Notes: generated by a model from the sequence alone, not told the origin. DNA of 64,000 nt from Arthrobacter sp. DWC3 (GCF_002929375.1 NZ_PJIP01000009.1:103722-167721); one strand, 5' to 3'. Positions 49,338 to 58,206 are shown, numbered from the stretch's first letter. Numbers and translations: made by a program.

Positions 49338-52300
49338 GTGCACTACGACTCCCGCCTCGTGGAGGCCCGCATCCGCCGGTTCCGCGACGAGCGCCTCGTG
49401 TCAGCGTTGTACCGCCGCACGGCGCCGCTCGGGCTGTCCTGCTGGGAGGTGCCCGACGAGCCGGTACCGTTCGCCGACGCCGTCGGGCAGCAGTTCCTGC
49501 CCGCCGCACCCGGCATGACGTGGGGGCGGCCCTGGGGCACGGTGTGGTTCCACGCCGAGGGCGGGATCCCGGCTGCGTGGGTGGACGAGGAGGACGTCCG
49601 GGTGGAGCTGGTCGTCGATCTCGGTTTCACCGCGCACCAGCCCGGCTTCCAGGCGGAGGGGACGGTGTACGCGGCGTCGGGCAGGATCATCAAGGCCGTC
49701 GAACCCCTGAACCGGGCCGTCGGGCTCGACGCCGGCAGCCCCGTGGACGTGTACATCGAGGCGGCCGCGAACCCGGACGTCGCCCAGGGCTTCCGGTTCA
49801 CTGCCACTCCGTACGGCGACAGGGCGACGGCGGGTGACGCGCACCTGTACCGGCTCGCGCAGATCGCGGTGGGGCTGCTCGACCTGCCGGTCTGGGAACT
49901 GCAGCAGGACGTGGACGCACTCCTCGGGCTCGCGGGACAGCTCCCCGGGTCCTCGCAGCGGCGCGCCGAAATCCTGCACGCGCTGGACAGCATGGTCGAC
50001 ACCATGGATCCCGACGACGTGTCCGGCACGGCGGGGCTGGGGAGATCCATCCTGGAACCCGCGCTCTCCAAGCCGGCCTCCGCGAGCGCACACCACCTGC
50101 ACGCCGTCGGCCACGCGCACATCGACTCCGCCTGGCTCTGGCCCGTCCGCGAGACCGTCCGCAAGGTGGCCCGCACGTTCTCGAACGTGTGCGCCCTCGT
50201 GGACGAGACCCCGGACCTCGTCTTCGCGGCGTCCTCGGCGCAGCAGTACGCCTGGCTGCAGCAGTCCTCCCCGGAGCTGTTCGAGCGCGTGAGGGAGAAG
50301 GTGGCGAGCGGCAACTTCGCGCCGGTGGGCGGCATGTGGGTCGAATCCGACACGAACCTCCCGGGCGGCGAGGCGCTCGCACGCCAGTTCGTCCTCGGGA
50401 AGGGCTACTTCCTGCGCGAATTCGGGGTCGAGTGCGAGGAGGTGTGGCTGCCCGACTCCTTCGGCTACTCCGCGGCCCTCCCGCAGATCATGGCCGCGGC
50501 CGGAGCACGGTGGTTCCTGACGCAGAAGATCTCCTGGAACGAGACCAACAGGATGCCGCACCACACCTTCCGGTGGGAAGGCATCGACGGGTCCCGCATC
50601 TTCACGCACTTCCCGCCCGTCGACACCTACAACTCCGACCTCCGTGCCGACGAGCTGGCCCGTGCCGAGCGGCACTACGCGGAGAAGGGACAGGGCACCA
50701 TGTCGCTGCTTCCCTTCGGCCACGGCGACGGCGGCGGTGGGCCCACCCGCGAGATGATCGCCGCCGCCCGCCGCACCCGGTCGCTGGAGGGATCGCCCAC
50801 GGTGGAGCTGTCCGGCCCGCGTGCGTTCTTCGAGGCCGCGGAGGCCGAGTACAGGGAGCCGCCCGTGTGGTCAGGCGAGCTGTACCTCGAGTTCCACCGG
50901 GGGACCTACACCTCCCAGGCACGCACCAAGCGCGGCAACCGGCGCTCCGAGCACCTGCTGCGCGAGGCCGAGCTGTGGGCGGCGACGGCGACCGTCAGGA
51001 CAGGGGTGCCCTACCCGGCGGAGGAGTTGCGGGCGGCCTGGGAGACGGTGCTCCTGCAGCAGTTCCACGACATCCTGCCGGGCACGTCCATCGCCTGGGT
51101 GTACCAGGAGGCCGAGCGCAACTACGCCGAGGTGGCGGTGCGCCTCGGGGCCGTCATCGGGACGGCGGCCCGCGCCCTCCTGGGGTGGGGAGGCGGGACC
51201 GCCGTCCTCAACGCCTCACCCTTCGCCGTCGGCGGCGTCGGGCCCCTCGCCGCCGGCGCCGCCCCGCCCTCCGGCGGACGGACCGTGACCCGGACCGATC
51301 GCGGTTTCCTCCTGGAGAACGGCGCCGTCCGCATCGAGGTGGACGGCGCCGGCCTCGTCCGATCGCTGTGGGACAGGACGGCGGAGCGGGAGCTCGTGCC
51401 GGCCGGAGCCGCCGCCAACCTGCTGCAGCTGCACCGCGACACACCCACGCAGTGGGACGCCTGGGACATCGACGAGCACTACCGCCGGAACACCACCGAC
51501 CTCGTGGACGTCACGGCGCTGGACATCGTCGAGGGTCCCGCCGGGCAGGCGCTGCGGATCGAGCGGAGCTTCGGGGCGTCGCGCGTGGTGCAGCACCTCG
51601 CCCTCGATGCGTCAGCACCGAGGCTCGAGATCACCACCGAGGTGGACTGGCACGAGCAGCAGAAGCTCCTGAAGCTGGCGTTCCCCCTCGACGTCCACGC
51701 CGAGCGCGCGACGTCGGAGATCCAGTTCGGGCACGTCCACCGGCCGACGCACGCCAATACGTCCTGGGACGCGGCGCGCTTCGAGACGGTGGCCCACCGG
51801 TGGGTGCACGTCGGCGAGCCGGGCTACGGCGTGGCCGTCGCCAACGACTCCACCTACGGGCACGACATCACACGCACCGCGGCAGGGCGGGCCACCACGA
51901 CCACCGTGCGGCTCTCCCTGCTGCGGGCGCCGGTGTTCCCGGACCCTGCGGCGGACCAGGGCAGCCACCGCATGGAGGTCTCGCTCCTGCTCGGAGCGGG
52001 TATCCCGGATGCCGTCGCCGAGGGGTACCGGCTGAACCTCCCGCTGCGGACCGTGTCCGGCGTGGCCCGGACGGCGGTCGAACCGCTGCTCCAGCTCACC
52101 GATCCGGCCCACGTGGTCGAAGCCGTGAAGCTCGCCGAGGACGGCTCGGGCGACGTCGTGGTACGCCTGTACGAGGCCCACGGGAACCGGTCGCGGGGCG
52201 CTCTCCAGGCGGGCTTCGCGTACTCCTCGGTGGTGGAGACGGACCTCCTGGAGCGGCCGCTCGAGGACGTCGCCATCACCGGACGCGACGACGACGGCGT

Positions 52301-52358
52301 GCACCTGACCCTCAGGCCGTTCCAGCTCGTGACGCTCCGGTTCGCCGTCGTCGACTGA
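49338..52358 (+). CDS. GH38 alpha-mannosidase
   Basis: The 1006-residue enzyme has the GH38 zinc site in VGHAHIDSAWLWPVRETVRKVARTF, the catalytic aspartate in VWLPDSFGYSAALPQIM, and QQFHDILPGTSIAWVYQEAER. A long C-terminal beta-sandwich region follows (about 640-1006). It lacks a signal peptide, so it is cytoplasmic and probably breaks down mannosides after uptake. GTG 49338 follows AGGAG and gives the usual family length; the frame upstream (from 49203) overlaps the divergent acyltransferase promoter region. No sugar transporter gene is next to it. Confidence 0.92.
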   Translation: MHYDSRLVEARIRRFRDERLVSALYRRTAPLGLSCWEVPDEPVPFADAVGQQFLPAAPGMTWGRPWGTVWFHAEGGIPAAWVDEEDVRVELVVDLGFTAHQPGFQAEGTVYAASGRIIKAVEPLNRAVGLDAGSPVDVYIEAAANPDVAQGFRFTATPYGDRATAGDAHLYRLAQIAVGLLDLPVWELQQDVDALLGLAGQLPGSSQRRAEILHALDSMVDTMDPDDVSGTAGLGRSILEPALSKPASASAHHLHAVGHAHIDSAWLWPVRETVRKVARTFSNVCALVDETPDLVFAASSAQQYAWLQQSSPELFERVREKVASGNFAPVGGMWVESDTNLPGGEALARQFVLGKGYFLREFGVECEEVWLPDSFGYSAALPQIMAAAGARWFLTQKISWNETNRMPHHTFRWEGIDGSRIFTHFPPVDTYNSDLRADELARAERHYAEKGQGTMSLLPFGHGDGGGGPTREMIAAARRTRSLEGSPTVELSGPRAFFEAAEAEYREPPVWSGELYLEFHRGTYTSQARTKRGNRRSEHLLREAELWAATATVRTGVPYPAEELRAAWETVLLQQFHDILPGTSIAWVYQEAERNYAEVAVRLGAVIGTAARALLGWGGGTAVLNASPFAVGGVGPLAAGAAPPSGGRTVTRTDRGFLLENGAVRIEVDGAGLVRSLWDRTAERELVPAGAAANLLQLHRDTPTQWDAWDIDEHYRRNTTDLVDVTALDIVEGPAGQALRIERSFGASRVVQHLALDASAPRLEITTEVDWHEQQKLLKLAFPLDVHAERATSEIQFGHVHRPTHANTSWDAARFETVAHRWVHVGEPGYGVAVANDSTYGHDITRTAAGRATTTTVRLSLLRAPVFPDPAADQGSHRMEVSLLLGAGIPDAVAEGYRLNLPLRTVSGVARTAVEPLLQLTDPAHVVEAVKLAEDGSGDVVVRLYEAHGNRSRGALQAGFAYSSVVETDLLERPLEDVAITGRDDDGVHLTLRPFQLVTLRFAVVD

Positions 52359-52394
52359 AACGACCGATCGACCGGACCCTCGGTCGTCGCAGAT

Positions 52395-53084
52395 TCAGCT
52401 CGTGATGATCACGGTGAGGAAGCGCTTCGACTCCTCACTGGCTCCGGGTGTCTCGCGCCCACGGTCGGGCGCCATGGTCAGGATGCCGTACTCGCCCGGA
52501 GCGAGATCGGCTGATACGTAGATATCGAACGTGTAGGAGCCGTCGCCCCCGGCACGGACGGATACCGGTTCAGGTCGCGCGCCCCCACCGGGACTCAGCA
52601 GGTTGTAGTCCGAGTTCATCGGGCCGAAGACGACGTCGATCCTCTCTCCGGGCGCGTAACCGGAACCGCCGATGCGCAGCAGTCCGGGAGGCATGGTGAT
52701 CGTGGGGCGCGGCGCATCGGCCGGTTGTGGGTAGGCGGCGCTCTGGTGCTCACCGATCGGCGGAATGCCGGATGCCTCCGGTGCAGCCTGTGTCACCTCG
52801 GAAGCGACGGGCTCTGCCGGAGGCGGTCCGGTCTGTATGGCGGGCTCCACTGATACCGCGGGTTTGGACGTCGGGGTCGACGGGGTGGGCTCTGCGGTGC
52901 CAGCGGCAGCGTCGGAGTCATCGGGGACCGGTTCCCTCGACGAGGTGGACTCGGCGGATGCCGTGGCGGACATCGAGGGCACGGGTCCGGTAGGGCGCCC
53001 ACCCCCCGCGTTGGTGCTGGACGTGCAGCCGGACAGGAGGAGTGCTGCTAGGGCGAGGGCTGGAACGGAAATGAGCTTGGGCAC
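52395..53084 (-). CDS. Secreted lipoprotein with Pro/Thr-rich stalk
   Basis: The 229-residue protein has a short signal peptide ending in a lipobox, LLLSGC, with Cys20 to be lipidated. A Ser/Thr/Pro/Glu-rich, probably extended region follows (about 21-120). The C-terminal domain (about 128-229) contains LRIGGSGYAPGERIDVVFGP and DGSYTFDIYVSADLAPGEYGILTM, the strand pattern of an Ig-like or bacterial surface domain. No enzyme motif is present. It lies in the lower-GC stretch with the two secreted repeat proteins and is divergent from them, so a shared surface role is possible but not shown. Confidence 0.8.
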   Translation of the reverse strand: MPKLISVPALALAALLLSGCTSSTNAGGGRPTGPVPSMSATASAESTSSREPVPDDSDAAAGTAEPTPSTPTSKPAVSVEPAIQTGPPPAEPVASEVTQAAPEASGIPPIGEHQSAAYPQPADAPRPTITMPPGLLRIGGSGYAPGERIDVVFGPMNSDYNLLSPGGGARPEPVSVRAGGDGSYTFDIYVSADLAPGEYGILTMAPDRGRETPGASEESKRFLTVIITS

Positions 53085-53369
53085 GGATGTGCTTCCTGAG
53101 TGGCATTGGAGCGGCGAGCGCCGAAGGGGATCGATTCCCCTGATTCGGGACGCTACTGCGTGGTGGACGTGTCGAACAGCACGGAATGATCACGTGAGCG
53201 AACCGTTATGGACCACGCCACCGCTGTCCGTCGACAGAACAGTATGGCTGCACTTGACGCACGTTCGGACCAGCGGCACCACCTCGTCCGCCAGAGCGTG
53301 CTACCGAGCCGCCGAGCAGCGAGCCACCCAGCAGTAAGGCAGGTGATGGTCGAGGCATGTCGGCCGCAG
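53085..53369. other. Intergenic region between the lipoprotein and the first repeat-protein gene
   Basis: There is no gene. The lipoprotein's promoter must lie here on the minus strand, but I see no clear -10 and -35 pair. Open frames present lack ribosome sites and codon bias. Confidence 0.4.
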
Positions 53370-53423
53370 TATGCTCGGGCCATCATCTTTCGGCCGTGGC
53401 TACGGCTCTATCGGGGGACACAT
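53370..53423 (+). promoter_or_regulatory. Promoter and leader hairpin, copy 1
   Basis: TATGCT (53370-53375) is followed by CGGGCCATCATC and a six-pair hairpin GGCCGT-GGCT-ACGGCT (53392-53407), then GGGGGA before the TTG start at 53424. The same arrangement precedes the downstream paralogue (55217-55272), with compensating changes in the hairpin arms. Confidence 0.65.
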
Positions 53424-55160
53424 TTGAATCATCGCCTGAGGTGGACCATGTCTGCGTTCGCATGCCTCACGATCCCAGCATCAGCCTTTGTCGGAGCCAT
53501 GGCCCCCTCCCAGGCCGACACCGCAGAGAGCCGGACCCTCAACGATCTCGCCCTCCTCTCGGAACCCGCCCTGCGGGCGGAAGAAAGACCGGCCTACAGC
53601 CCCGACCGGTTCGAGCTCCGGTCCGATGATGACAGGGGCTGCCTCGACACGCGGCAAGAAGGGCTTGTCGAGGAGTCCGTCACGCCCGTGGTCATGGCGG
53701 ACGCGTGCACCGTTGCTTCAGGGCATTGGTATTCGGAGGACGACGGCCGCACGCGGACCACACCCCTCGTCGTGCCCGCGGCGGCCGTCGATCCGCCCAC
53801 ACCGAGCCCCACGCCCGACCCCACACCCGACCCCACACCCACACCCACACCCACACCGAGCCCCACGCCCGAACCCACACCGATCCCTCAACCGGCCCCG
53901 GGACCTCTGTTCAAGCACAGCTTCGAAGGAACCATCTTCAAGCAGGTCGACAGGGTCCCGCTGGCCATCTCCTACGAGGAGTGGCGCGACGTGTATCGGT
54001 TCCGGGCACCACAGCCGACAGCGACCGATTACGTGAAGTACCCCTGGTCGCCGACTGTGTACGCGGTCACGTTCTGGACCCAGGACGAAGCATCGTGGCA
54101 ATGGACCGCCCTCGATCTCAACCAGTACCGGAGGGCCGGATTCCCGAAACCCAGAACCACAGGGTGGATCCAAGGCAGCTACTACTACAAGTGGGGCACT
54201 TCACCTGAGCTCTTCGTCGAAGGCGCCGATGGGGTCAACCACAAGCTCACGGGGCCGGAATGGGCGGCTTCCCGATACAGGTCCTTCGTGGACCGGGCGA
54301 ACGAAGGCGTCCTGAAACTGTCGTGGGCACCCGAGCTCGCCTGGATGACCAACTTCAGCGCCGGCCAGGGGACCCCGCTGGACTACCCGCGCTGGCAGGC
54401 GGAGGCGTTCCCGACCCCTCAGGTCGTGCAGCGAGTCGTCGGCGACCAGTTCTACCGGACCTATGGCAGCAGCACCATCTGGTACGCCGGTCCCGGGATG
54501 AACCGTCCCATCACCTACACCGAATGGGTCCGCGCAGGCTCCCCCTACCCGACGGTACGCGGTACCCCGCCCATATACCCATTCACCGATGTCGAAGCCG
54601 GCGGGGCGTCAGTGGTGCTGTACGGAGATTCACAGCTCGACGGTGACTCCTGGAGCGAGCAGGGTGCACGTGTGATGGGCTTCACCGACCAGGCGGCACA
54701 CCTGTCCTTCGCAGGGATCGGTTACTCGACCCCGTCACCCTGGGCCAGTGGGACAGGGTGGACGGCAGTCCAGCAGGGACTCGTGCGCTTCCCGGGCGGA
54801 ACTCCGGGCCTGGTCCTGGTCTCCATGGGCGGCAACGATGCATCGGCCGGCAAGTCCGATGCACAGGTCGTGGCCGACAGCTCGGCCCTGTGGGCCAAGC
54901 TGAAGCTCATGTATCCGAAGAGCAAGATCATCATCAACGGCGTCATGTCCCGCAACGACGTCCCGCATGTCCAGCGTCGTCACATCGACGATGTGCTAGC
55001 CGCCAACGCCGCGAAGCAGGGCGTCACGTTCATCTCCGTCGCAGGCCTCGCCAGTACGGCCAACGCCCAGTACCAGGACAGCGTCCACCTGACGCAAGCC
55101 GGGCATGATGCGGTCGCCCCGTTGTACACAGCGAAGCTGGCAGCCGCACTAGGCAGGTAG
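53424..55160 (+). CDS. Secreted protein: nuclease remnant, five-fold repeat module, SGNH hydrolase
   Basis: The 578-residue product starts with TTG, and its signal peptide ends near residue 31. Residues 68-110 (CLDTRQEGLVEES...CTVASGHWYS) match the N-terminal part of the HNH nuclease in the next gene, but the catalytic H/N part is missing. A Thr/Pro stalk (about 121-160) follows. Residues 168-380 hold five repeats of about 45 residues, each ending in a pattern like EW-x2-AG-x-P-x-P. The C-terminal SGNH hydrolase has GDS (401-403), GGND (469-472) and the Asp552/His555 pair. It should be an extracellular esterase or deacetylase. TTG is chosen because the neighbour uses the same start after the same leader. 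Confidence 0.8.
   Translation: MNHRLRWTMSAFACLTIPASAFVGAMAPSQADTAESRTLNDLALLSEPALRAEERPAYSPDRFELRSDDDRGCLDTRQEGLVEESVTPVVMADACTVASGHWYSEDDGRTRTTPLVVPAAAVDPPTPSPTPDPTPDPTPTPTPTPSPTPEPTPIPQPAPGPLFKHSFEGTIFKQVDRVPLAISYEEWRDVYRFRAPQPTATDYVKYPWSPTVYAVTFWTQDEASWQWTALDLNQYRRAGFPKPRTTGWIQGSYYYKWGTSPELFVEGADGVNHKLTGPEWAASRYRSFVDRANEGVLKLSWAPELAWMTNFSAGQGTPLDYPRWQAEAFPTPQVVQRVVGDQFYRTYGSSTIWYAGPGMNRPITYTEWVRAGSPYPTVRGTPPIYPFTDVEAGGASVVLYGDSQLDGDSWSEQGARVMGFTDQAAHLSFAGIGYSTPSPWASGTGWTAVQQGLVRFPGGTPGLVLVSMGGNDASAGKSDAQVVADSSALWAKLKLMYPKSKIIINGVMSRNDVPHVQRRHIDDVLAANAAKQGVTFISVAGLASTANAQYQDSVHLTQAGHDAVAPLYTAKLAAALGR
53803..53886 (+). repeat. CACACC-type simple repeat encoding a Thr-Pro stalk
   Basis: Short ACACCC/GACCCC units in tandem encode a PTPDPTP-like stalk at about residues 126-154 of the SGNH protein. 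Near-identical units make length changes by slippage likely. Confidence 0.7.
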
Positions 55161-55216
55161 TCGGGCGAGGAGGACCTCCTGTGGACGGCGGAGCCGCCCG
55201 GTTCGTGCGGGACACG

Positions 55217-55272
55217 TATGCTCGGGCCATCATCGTTCAGCCGCGTCTGCGGCTTCTTCTGGGGAGACACCT
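55217..55272 (+). promoter_or_regulatory. Promoter and leader hairpin, copy 2
   Basis: TATGCT (55217-55222) and CGGGCCATCATC are identical to copy 1. The hairpin is AGCCGC-GTCT-GCGGCT (55239-55254), followed by GGGGAGA and the TTG start at 55273. Compared with copy 1 the outermost pair is A-U instead of G-U and the innermost is C-G instead of U-A. Confidence 0.65.
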
Positions 55273-56826
55273 TTGAACCACCTCTTGAGACGGACTTTGT
55301 CCGTCGCGGCCGCTTGCGCTGTGGCAACCGGCTCGATAACCCTTGCGTCAAGTCCAGCCCTGGCCTACCTCGAAGCAGGAACCAGCACGACATCCGACGC
55401 TCTGCTCGGCGAGATCGCTGAGAGACCGGAAACCTCCGGAGGCTACGACACCCAGCTCTTCAATCACTGGATCGATGCGGACGGGGATTGCTACGACACT
55501 CGCAACGAAGTCCTCATCGAGGAGACAGAAGGAGCCGTTAGTAGCAGCGCATGCACGGTCACCACGGGGCAGTGGTACTCACGGTACGACCGCCAACTGT
55601 GGACGGACGCCGGCGAGATCGACATCGCCCACTTCGTGCCCCTTGCAGAGGCGTACGCCTCGGGCGCTGCCGGATGGACGCCCGCGCAACGGGAGGCGTT
55701 CGCGAACGACCTCGGCTTCTCCCCCTCGCTCGTTGCCATGACCGATGCGCTCAATCGGAGCAGGAGCGACAGCGATCCAGCCGAATGGCTGCCCCCCATC
55801 TCCGAGACCCACTGCGACTACGTGCAGAACTGGGTGCAGGTGAAGTACAGATGGAAACTTACGGTCGATCAAGCCGAGGTCGACGCTATCCAGTCGATCC
55901 TGAAGCGGAACACCTGCGGGCAGACCTCCATCATCGTTCCCGTGCAGGTCGACGTCACCCAGAACGAGGTGCCTCCAACGCCGGGCCCTCTGTACAAGAA
56001 CAACTACGACGGCACGATCTACAAGGTGGTGGACGGTGTACCTACACCGATCGGGTACACAGAATGGCGTGACGTGTACGGCTTCCGGACACCGCAGCCC
56101 ACAGCGACGGACTTCGTGAAGTACCCCTGGTCACCCACCATCTACGCCGTCACCTTCTGGGGACAGCAGGAACCCTCCTGGCAGTGGGCTCGCGTGTCCT
56201 ACGATCAGTGGAGGACAGCCGGTTTCCCCGCAGCCCGCACCTCGGGTTGGATCGTCGGAAGCTACTACTACAAGTGGGGTACCGCGAACGAGATCTTCGT
56301 CCTCGGTGAGGACGGCGTGAACCACAAGCTCACTGGCAAGGAGTGGGCTGACTCTGGCTACCGGGCATACGACGACCGTTCCGATGAGGGACTCCTGAAG
56401 CTGTCGTGGGCTCCCGAGATCGCGTGGATGACGGATCTCGCCTCCGGCACGGGCCGACCCATGGGCTACGCCGAGTGGACGAAGGAAGCCCAGCCTTCAC
56501 CGCGAGTAGTCCAGCGCATCACGGGCGACGAGTTCTACCAGGACTACGGTGACAGCACCATCTGGTACGCGGGCCCAGGTATGAATCGACCCGTCAGTCT
56601 CACGGAGTGGTCCCGTGCAGGATCGCCGGCCCCGGCCATGCGCGGCACCCCTCCGGGACCTCCGACGACGCCGCAGCCGCCTGCCCCTCAGCCACCACCG
56701 CCCGGCGGCGTGTACTACGAGAACTGCGACGCAGTCCGCGCTGCCGGCAAAGCACCGTTGTACCGTGGGCAGCCGGGCTATCGCCCCGGCCTCGATGGCG
56801 ACGGTAATGGCGTTGCCTGTCAGTAG
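55273..56826 (+). CDS. Secreted HNH nuclease with five-fold repeat module and Excalibur domain
   Basis: The 517-residue product starts with TTG behind GGGGAG, with a signal peptide cleaved near Ala31. Residues 60-215 form an HNH endonuclease-like domain of the DUF1524 type: DGDCYDTRNEVL (71-81), EIDIAHFVPLAEA with His120, FANDL and NRSRSDSDPAEWLP with Asn161. Residues 247-456 are the same five-repeat module as in the preceding gene, roughly two-thirds identical by eye. A Pro-rich linker leads to a C-terminal Excalibur calcium-binding domain (480-517; DGDGNGVAC). It should be an exported or surface nuclease. Metal dependence is expected from the family. Confidence 0.85.
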   Translation: MNHLLRRTLSVAAACAVATGSITLASSPALAYLEAGTSTTSDALLGEIAERPETSGGYDTQLFNHWIDADGDCYDTRNEVLIEETEGAVSSSACTVTTGQWYSRYDRQLWTDAGEIDIAHFVPLAEAYASGAAGWTPAQREAFANDLGFSPSLVAMTDALNRSRSDSDPAEWLPPISETHCDYVQNWVQVKYRWKLTVDQAEVDAIQSILKRNTCGQTSIIVPVQVDVTQNEVPPTPGPLYKNNYDGTIYKVVDGVPTPIGYTEWRDVYGFRTPQPTATDFVKYPWSPTIYAVTFWGQQEPSWQWARVSYDQWRTAGFPAARTSGWIVGSYYYKWGTANEIFVLGEDGVNHKLTGKEWADSGYRAYDDRSDEGLLKLSWAPEIAWMTDLASGTGRPMGYAEWTKEAQPSPRVVQRITGDEFYQDYGDSTIWYAGPGMNRPVSLTEWSRAGSPAPAMRGTPPGPPTTPQPPAPQPPPPGGVYYENCDAVRAAGKAPLYRGQPGYRPGLDGDGNGVACQ

Positions 56827-56946
56827 CACGTCGAGCGGCCGGCTGGAGACAGGTCGAGCCTTCGGCACGGATCGTACTGCCCGCATCCGGTGAGGGTGCG
56901 GTGTAGCTGCTGCCCAACCGTGACTGTGCTCACGGACCAATAGAAA

Positions 56947-56982
56947 GACCCACCAGGACCTCCGAAGAGATCCTGGTGGGTC
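56947..56982. terminator. Terminator between the nuclease gene and tRNA-Tyr
   Basis: Twelve perfect pairs (56947-56958 with 56971-56982) around a 12-base loop. On the minus strand the hairpin is followed by a T-rich TTTCTATTG, so it can end the tRNA transcript as well as the nuclease gene. Confidence 0.75.
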
Positions 56983-57007
56983 CACTTTCCCCGCCATGTC
57001 TGACGAG

Positions 57008-57089
57008 TGGCAGATGAGGGATTCGAACCCCCGTAGGCGTTGCCAGCTGATTTACAGTCAGCCCCCTTTGGCCGCTCGGGTAATCTGCC
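57008..57089 (-). tRNA. tRNA-Tyr (GUA)
   Basis: The 82-base minus-strand gene has acceptor GGCAGAT with ATCTGCC, anticodon loop CTGTAAA (GUA), a long variable arm and T-arm GGGGGTTCGAATCCC. A long variable arm is expected for bacterial tRNA-Tyr. CCA is not encoded. Its 3' end faces the lower-GC secreted-protein stretch. Confidence 0.95.
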
Positions 57090-57176
57090 GAACGTCTTCA
57101 GTGAAGACAACCCGCAGCAAGCGCGGGCAAGACAACTTTACAGACAAACCGCCCTGGAGACGAATCGGGCCGCCGA

Positions 57177-57554
57177 TCAGAGTCCCGCAGCCACCCGACG
57201 CTCGATCTGCGCATAGAAGCCAGCGGCCTGCTCGGGGGTGACCATGCGCAGCAGGACGGCCCGGTCGAGGTCGGCGCGGACACCGGCAAGACGTTCCGTC
57301 GGGGACGGCGCCGGATTCGCGACGGCGATCGGCGAGGCGACGCTGACCGAAGAGGTCGAGTCCAGCCCGAGGATGATGTCGCTCGCCTCGTAGTCCGCAG
57401 TGTCCGTACTCGTCGCCAGGACGCGCGGCGGTACGGCGAGCGCCGGGGCCGCGGCGAACCCCGTGAGGGTCGCCGCCGTGGCGGCAGCGAGGAAGGACCC
57501 CGCGACGGCCTTACGGAGTCGGATCTGGTAGCGGCGGCGTGGGGTCTCGGACAT
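57177..57554 (-). CDS. Small secreted protein, 125 residues
   Basis: It starts [20 protein letters not shown] at an ATG behind GAGGAG. An Arg-rich N-terminus, a hydrophobic stretch and an APALA cleavage site near residue 40 form a signal peptide. The mature part is about 85 residues with no cysteines and two likely helices near the C-terminus ([34 protein letters not shown]). No family is recognised. It lies upstream of tRNA-Tyr on the same strand. Confidence 0.65.
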   Translation of the reverse strand: MSETPRRRYQIRLRKAVAGSFLAAATAATLTGFAAAPALAVPPRVLATSTDTADYEASDIILGLDSTSSVSVASPIAVANPAPSPTERLAGVRADLDRAVLLRMVTPEQAAGFYAQIERRVAAGL

Positions 57555-57717
57555 CGTGCGGGCTCCTCGAAGTGCGGTGGATGCTCCCCACCGTGCCACC
57601 GGCACCTGTGTGGGTGCCCTGCAGTTCCTGAGCGCCCGCTGTGAGCCCGGAGCGCCGCCTCCGCGGGGTTACGGATATTCTTGGAGCCAAGAGACCCAAC
57701 CACCCCGAGGAGGCACC

Positions 57718-58206
57718 GTGGCGAGCGAATCCACGTTCGACGTCGTAAGCAAAGTGGACAAGCAGGAGGTGGCCAACGCGCTCAACCAGGCGCAGAAGGA
57801 GATCGCCCAGCGCTACGACTTCAAGGGTGTCGGCGCGGAGGTGGACTTCAGCGGCGAGAAGATCCTCATGAAGGCGAACTCGGAGGAGCGCGTCCTGGCC
57901 GTACTGGACGTCCTGCAGTCCAAGATGATCAAGCGCGGCATCTCCCTGAAGTCCCTGGACACCGGCGAGCCGTTCCCCTCGGGCAAGGAGTTCCGCCTGG
58001 AGACCTCCATCAAGGAGGGCATCGCGCAGGACATCGCCAAGAAGATCAACAAGCTCATCCGCGACGAGGGCCCCAAGGGCGTGAAGTCCCAGATCCAGGG
58101 CGACGAGCTGCGGGTCAGCTCGAAGTCCCGGGACGACCTGCAGGCCACCATGGCGCTGCTCAAGAACTTCGACGAGGCCGACCTGCAGTTCGTGAACATG
58201 CGCTGA
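57718..58206 (+). CDS. YajQ-family nucleotide-binding protein
   Basis: The 162-residue protein is a complete Yaj[58 protein letters not shown] and [24 protein letters not shown]. YajQ proteins have two ferredoxin-like folds. Some bind cyclic di-GMP and act with LysR-type regulators in Xanthomonas; the role in actinobacteria is open. GTG 57718 follows GAGGAGG, and a TATTCT -10 lies about 40 bases upstream. Confidence 0.92.
   Translation: MASESTFDVVSKVDKQEVANALNQAQKEIAQRYDFKGVGAEVDFSGEKILMKANSEERVLAVLDVLQSKMIKRGISLKSLDTGEPFPSGKEFRLETSIKEGIAQDIAKKINKLIRDEGPKGVKSQIQGDELRVSSKSRDDLQATMALLKNFDEADLQFVNMR

Noticed and set aside
52360-57089. Integrated island at tRNA-Tyr
   Set aside because: I looked for a copy of the tRNA 3' end at the far border and for an integrase and found neither, so I report only a lower-GC stretch.
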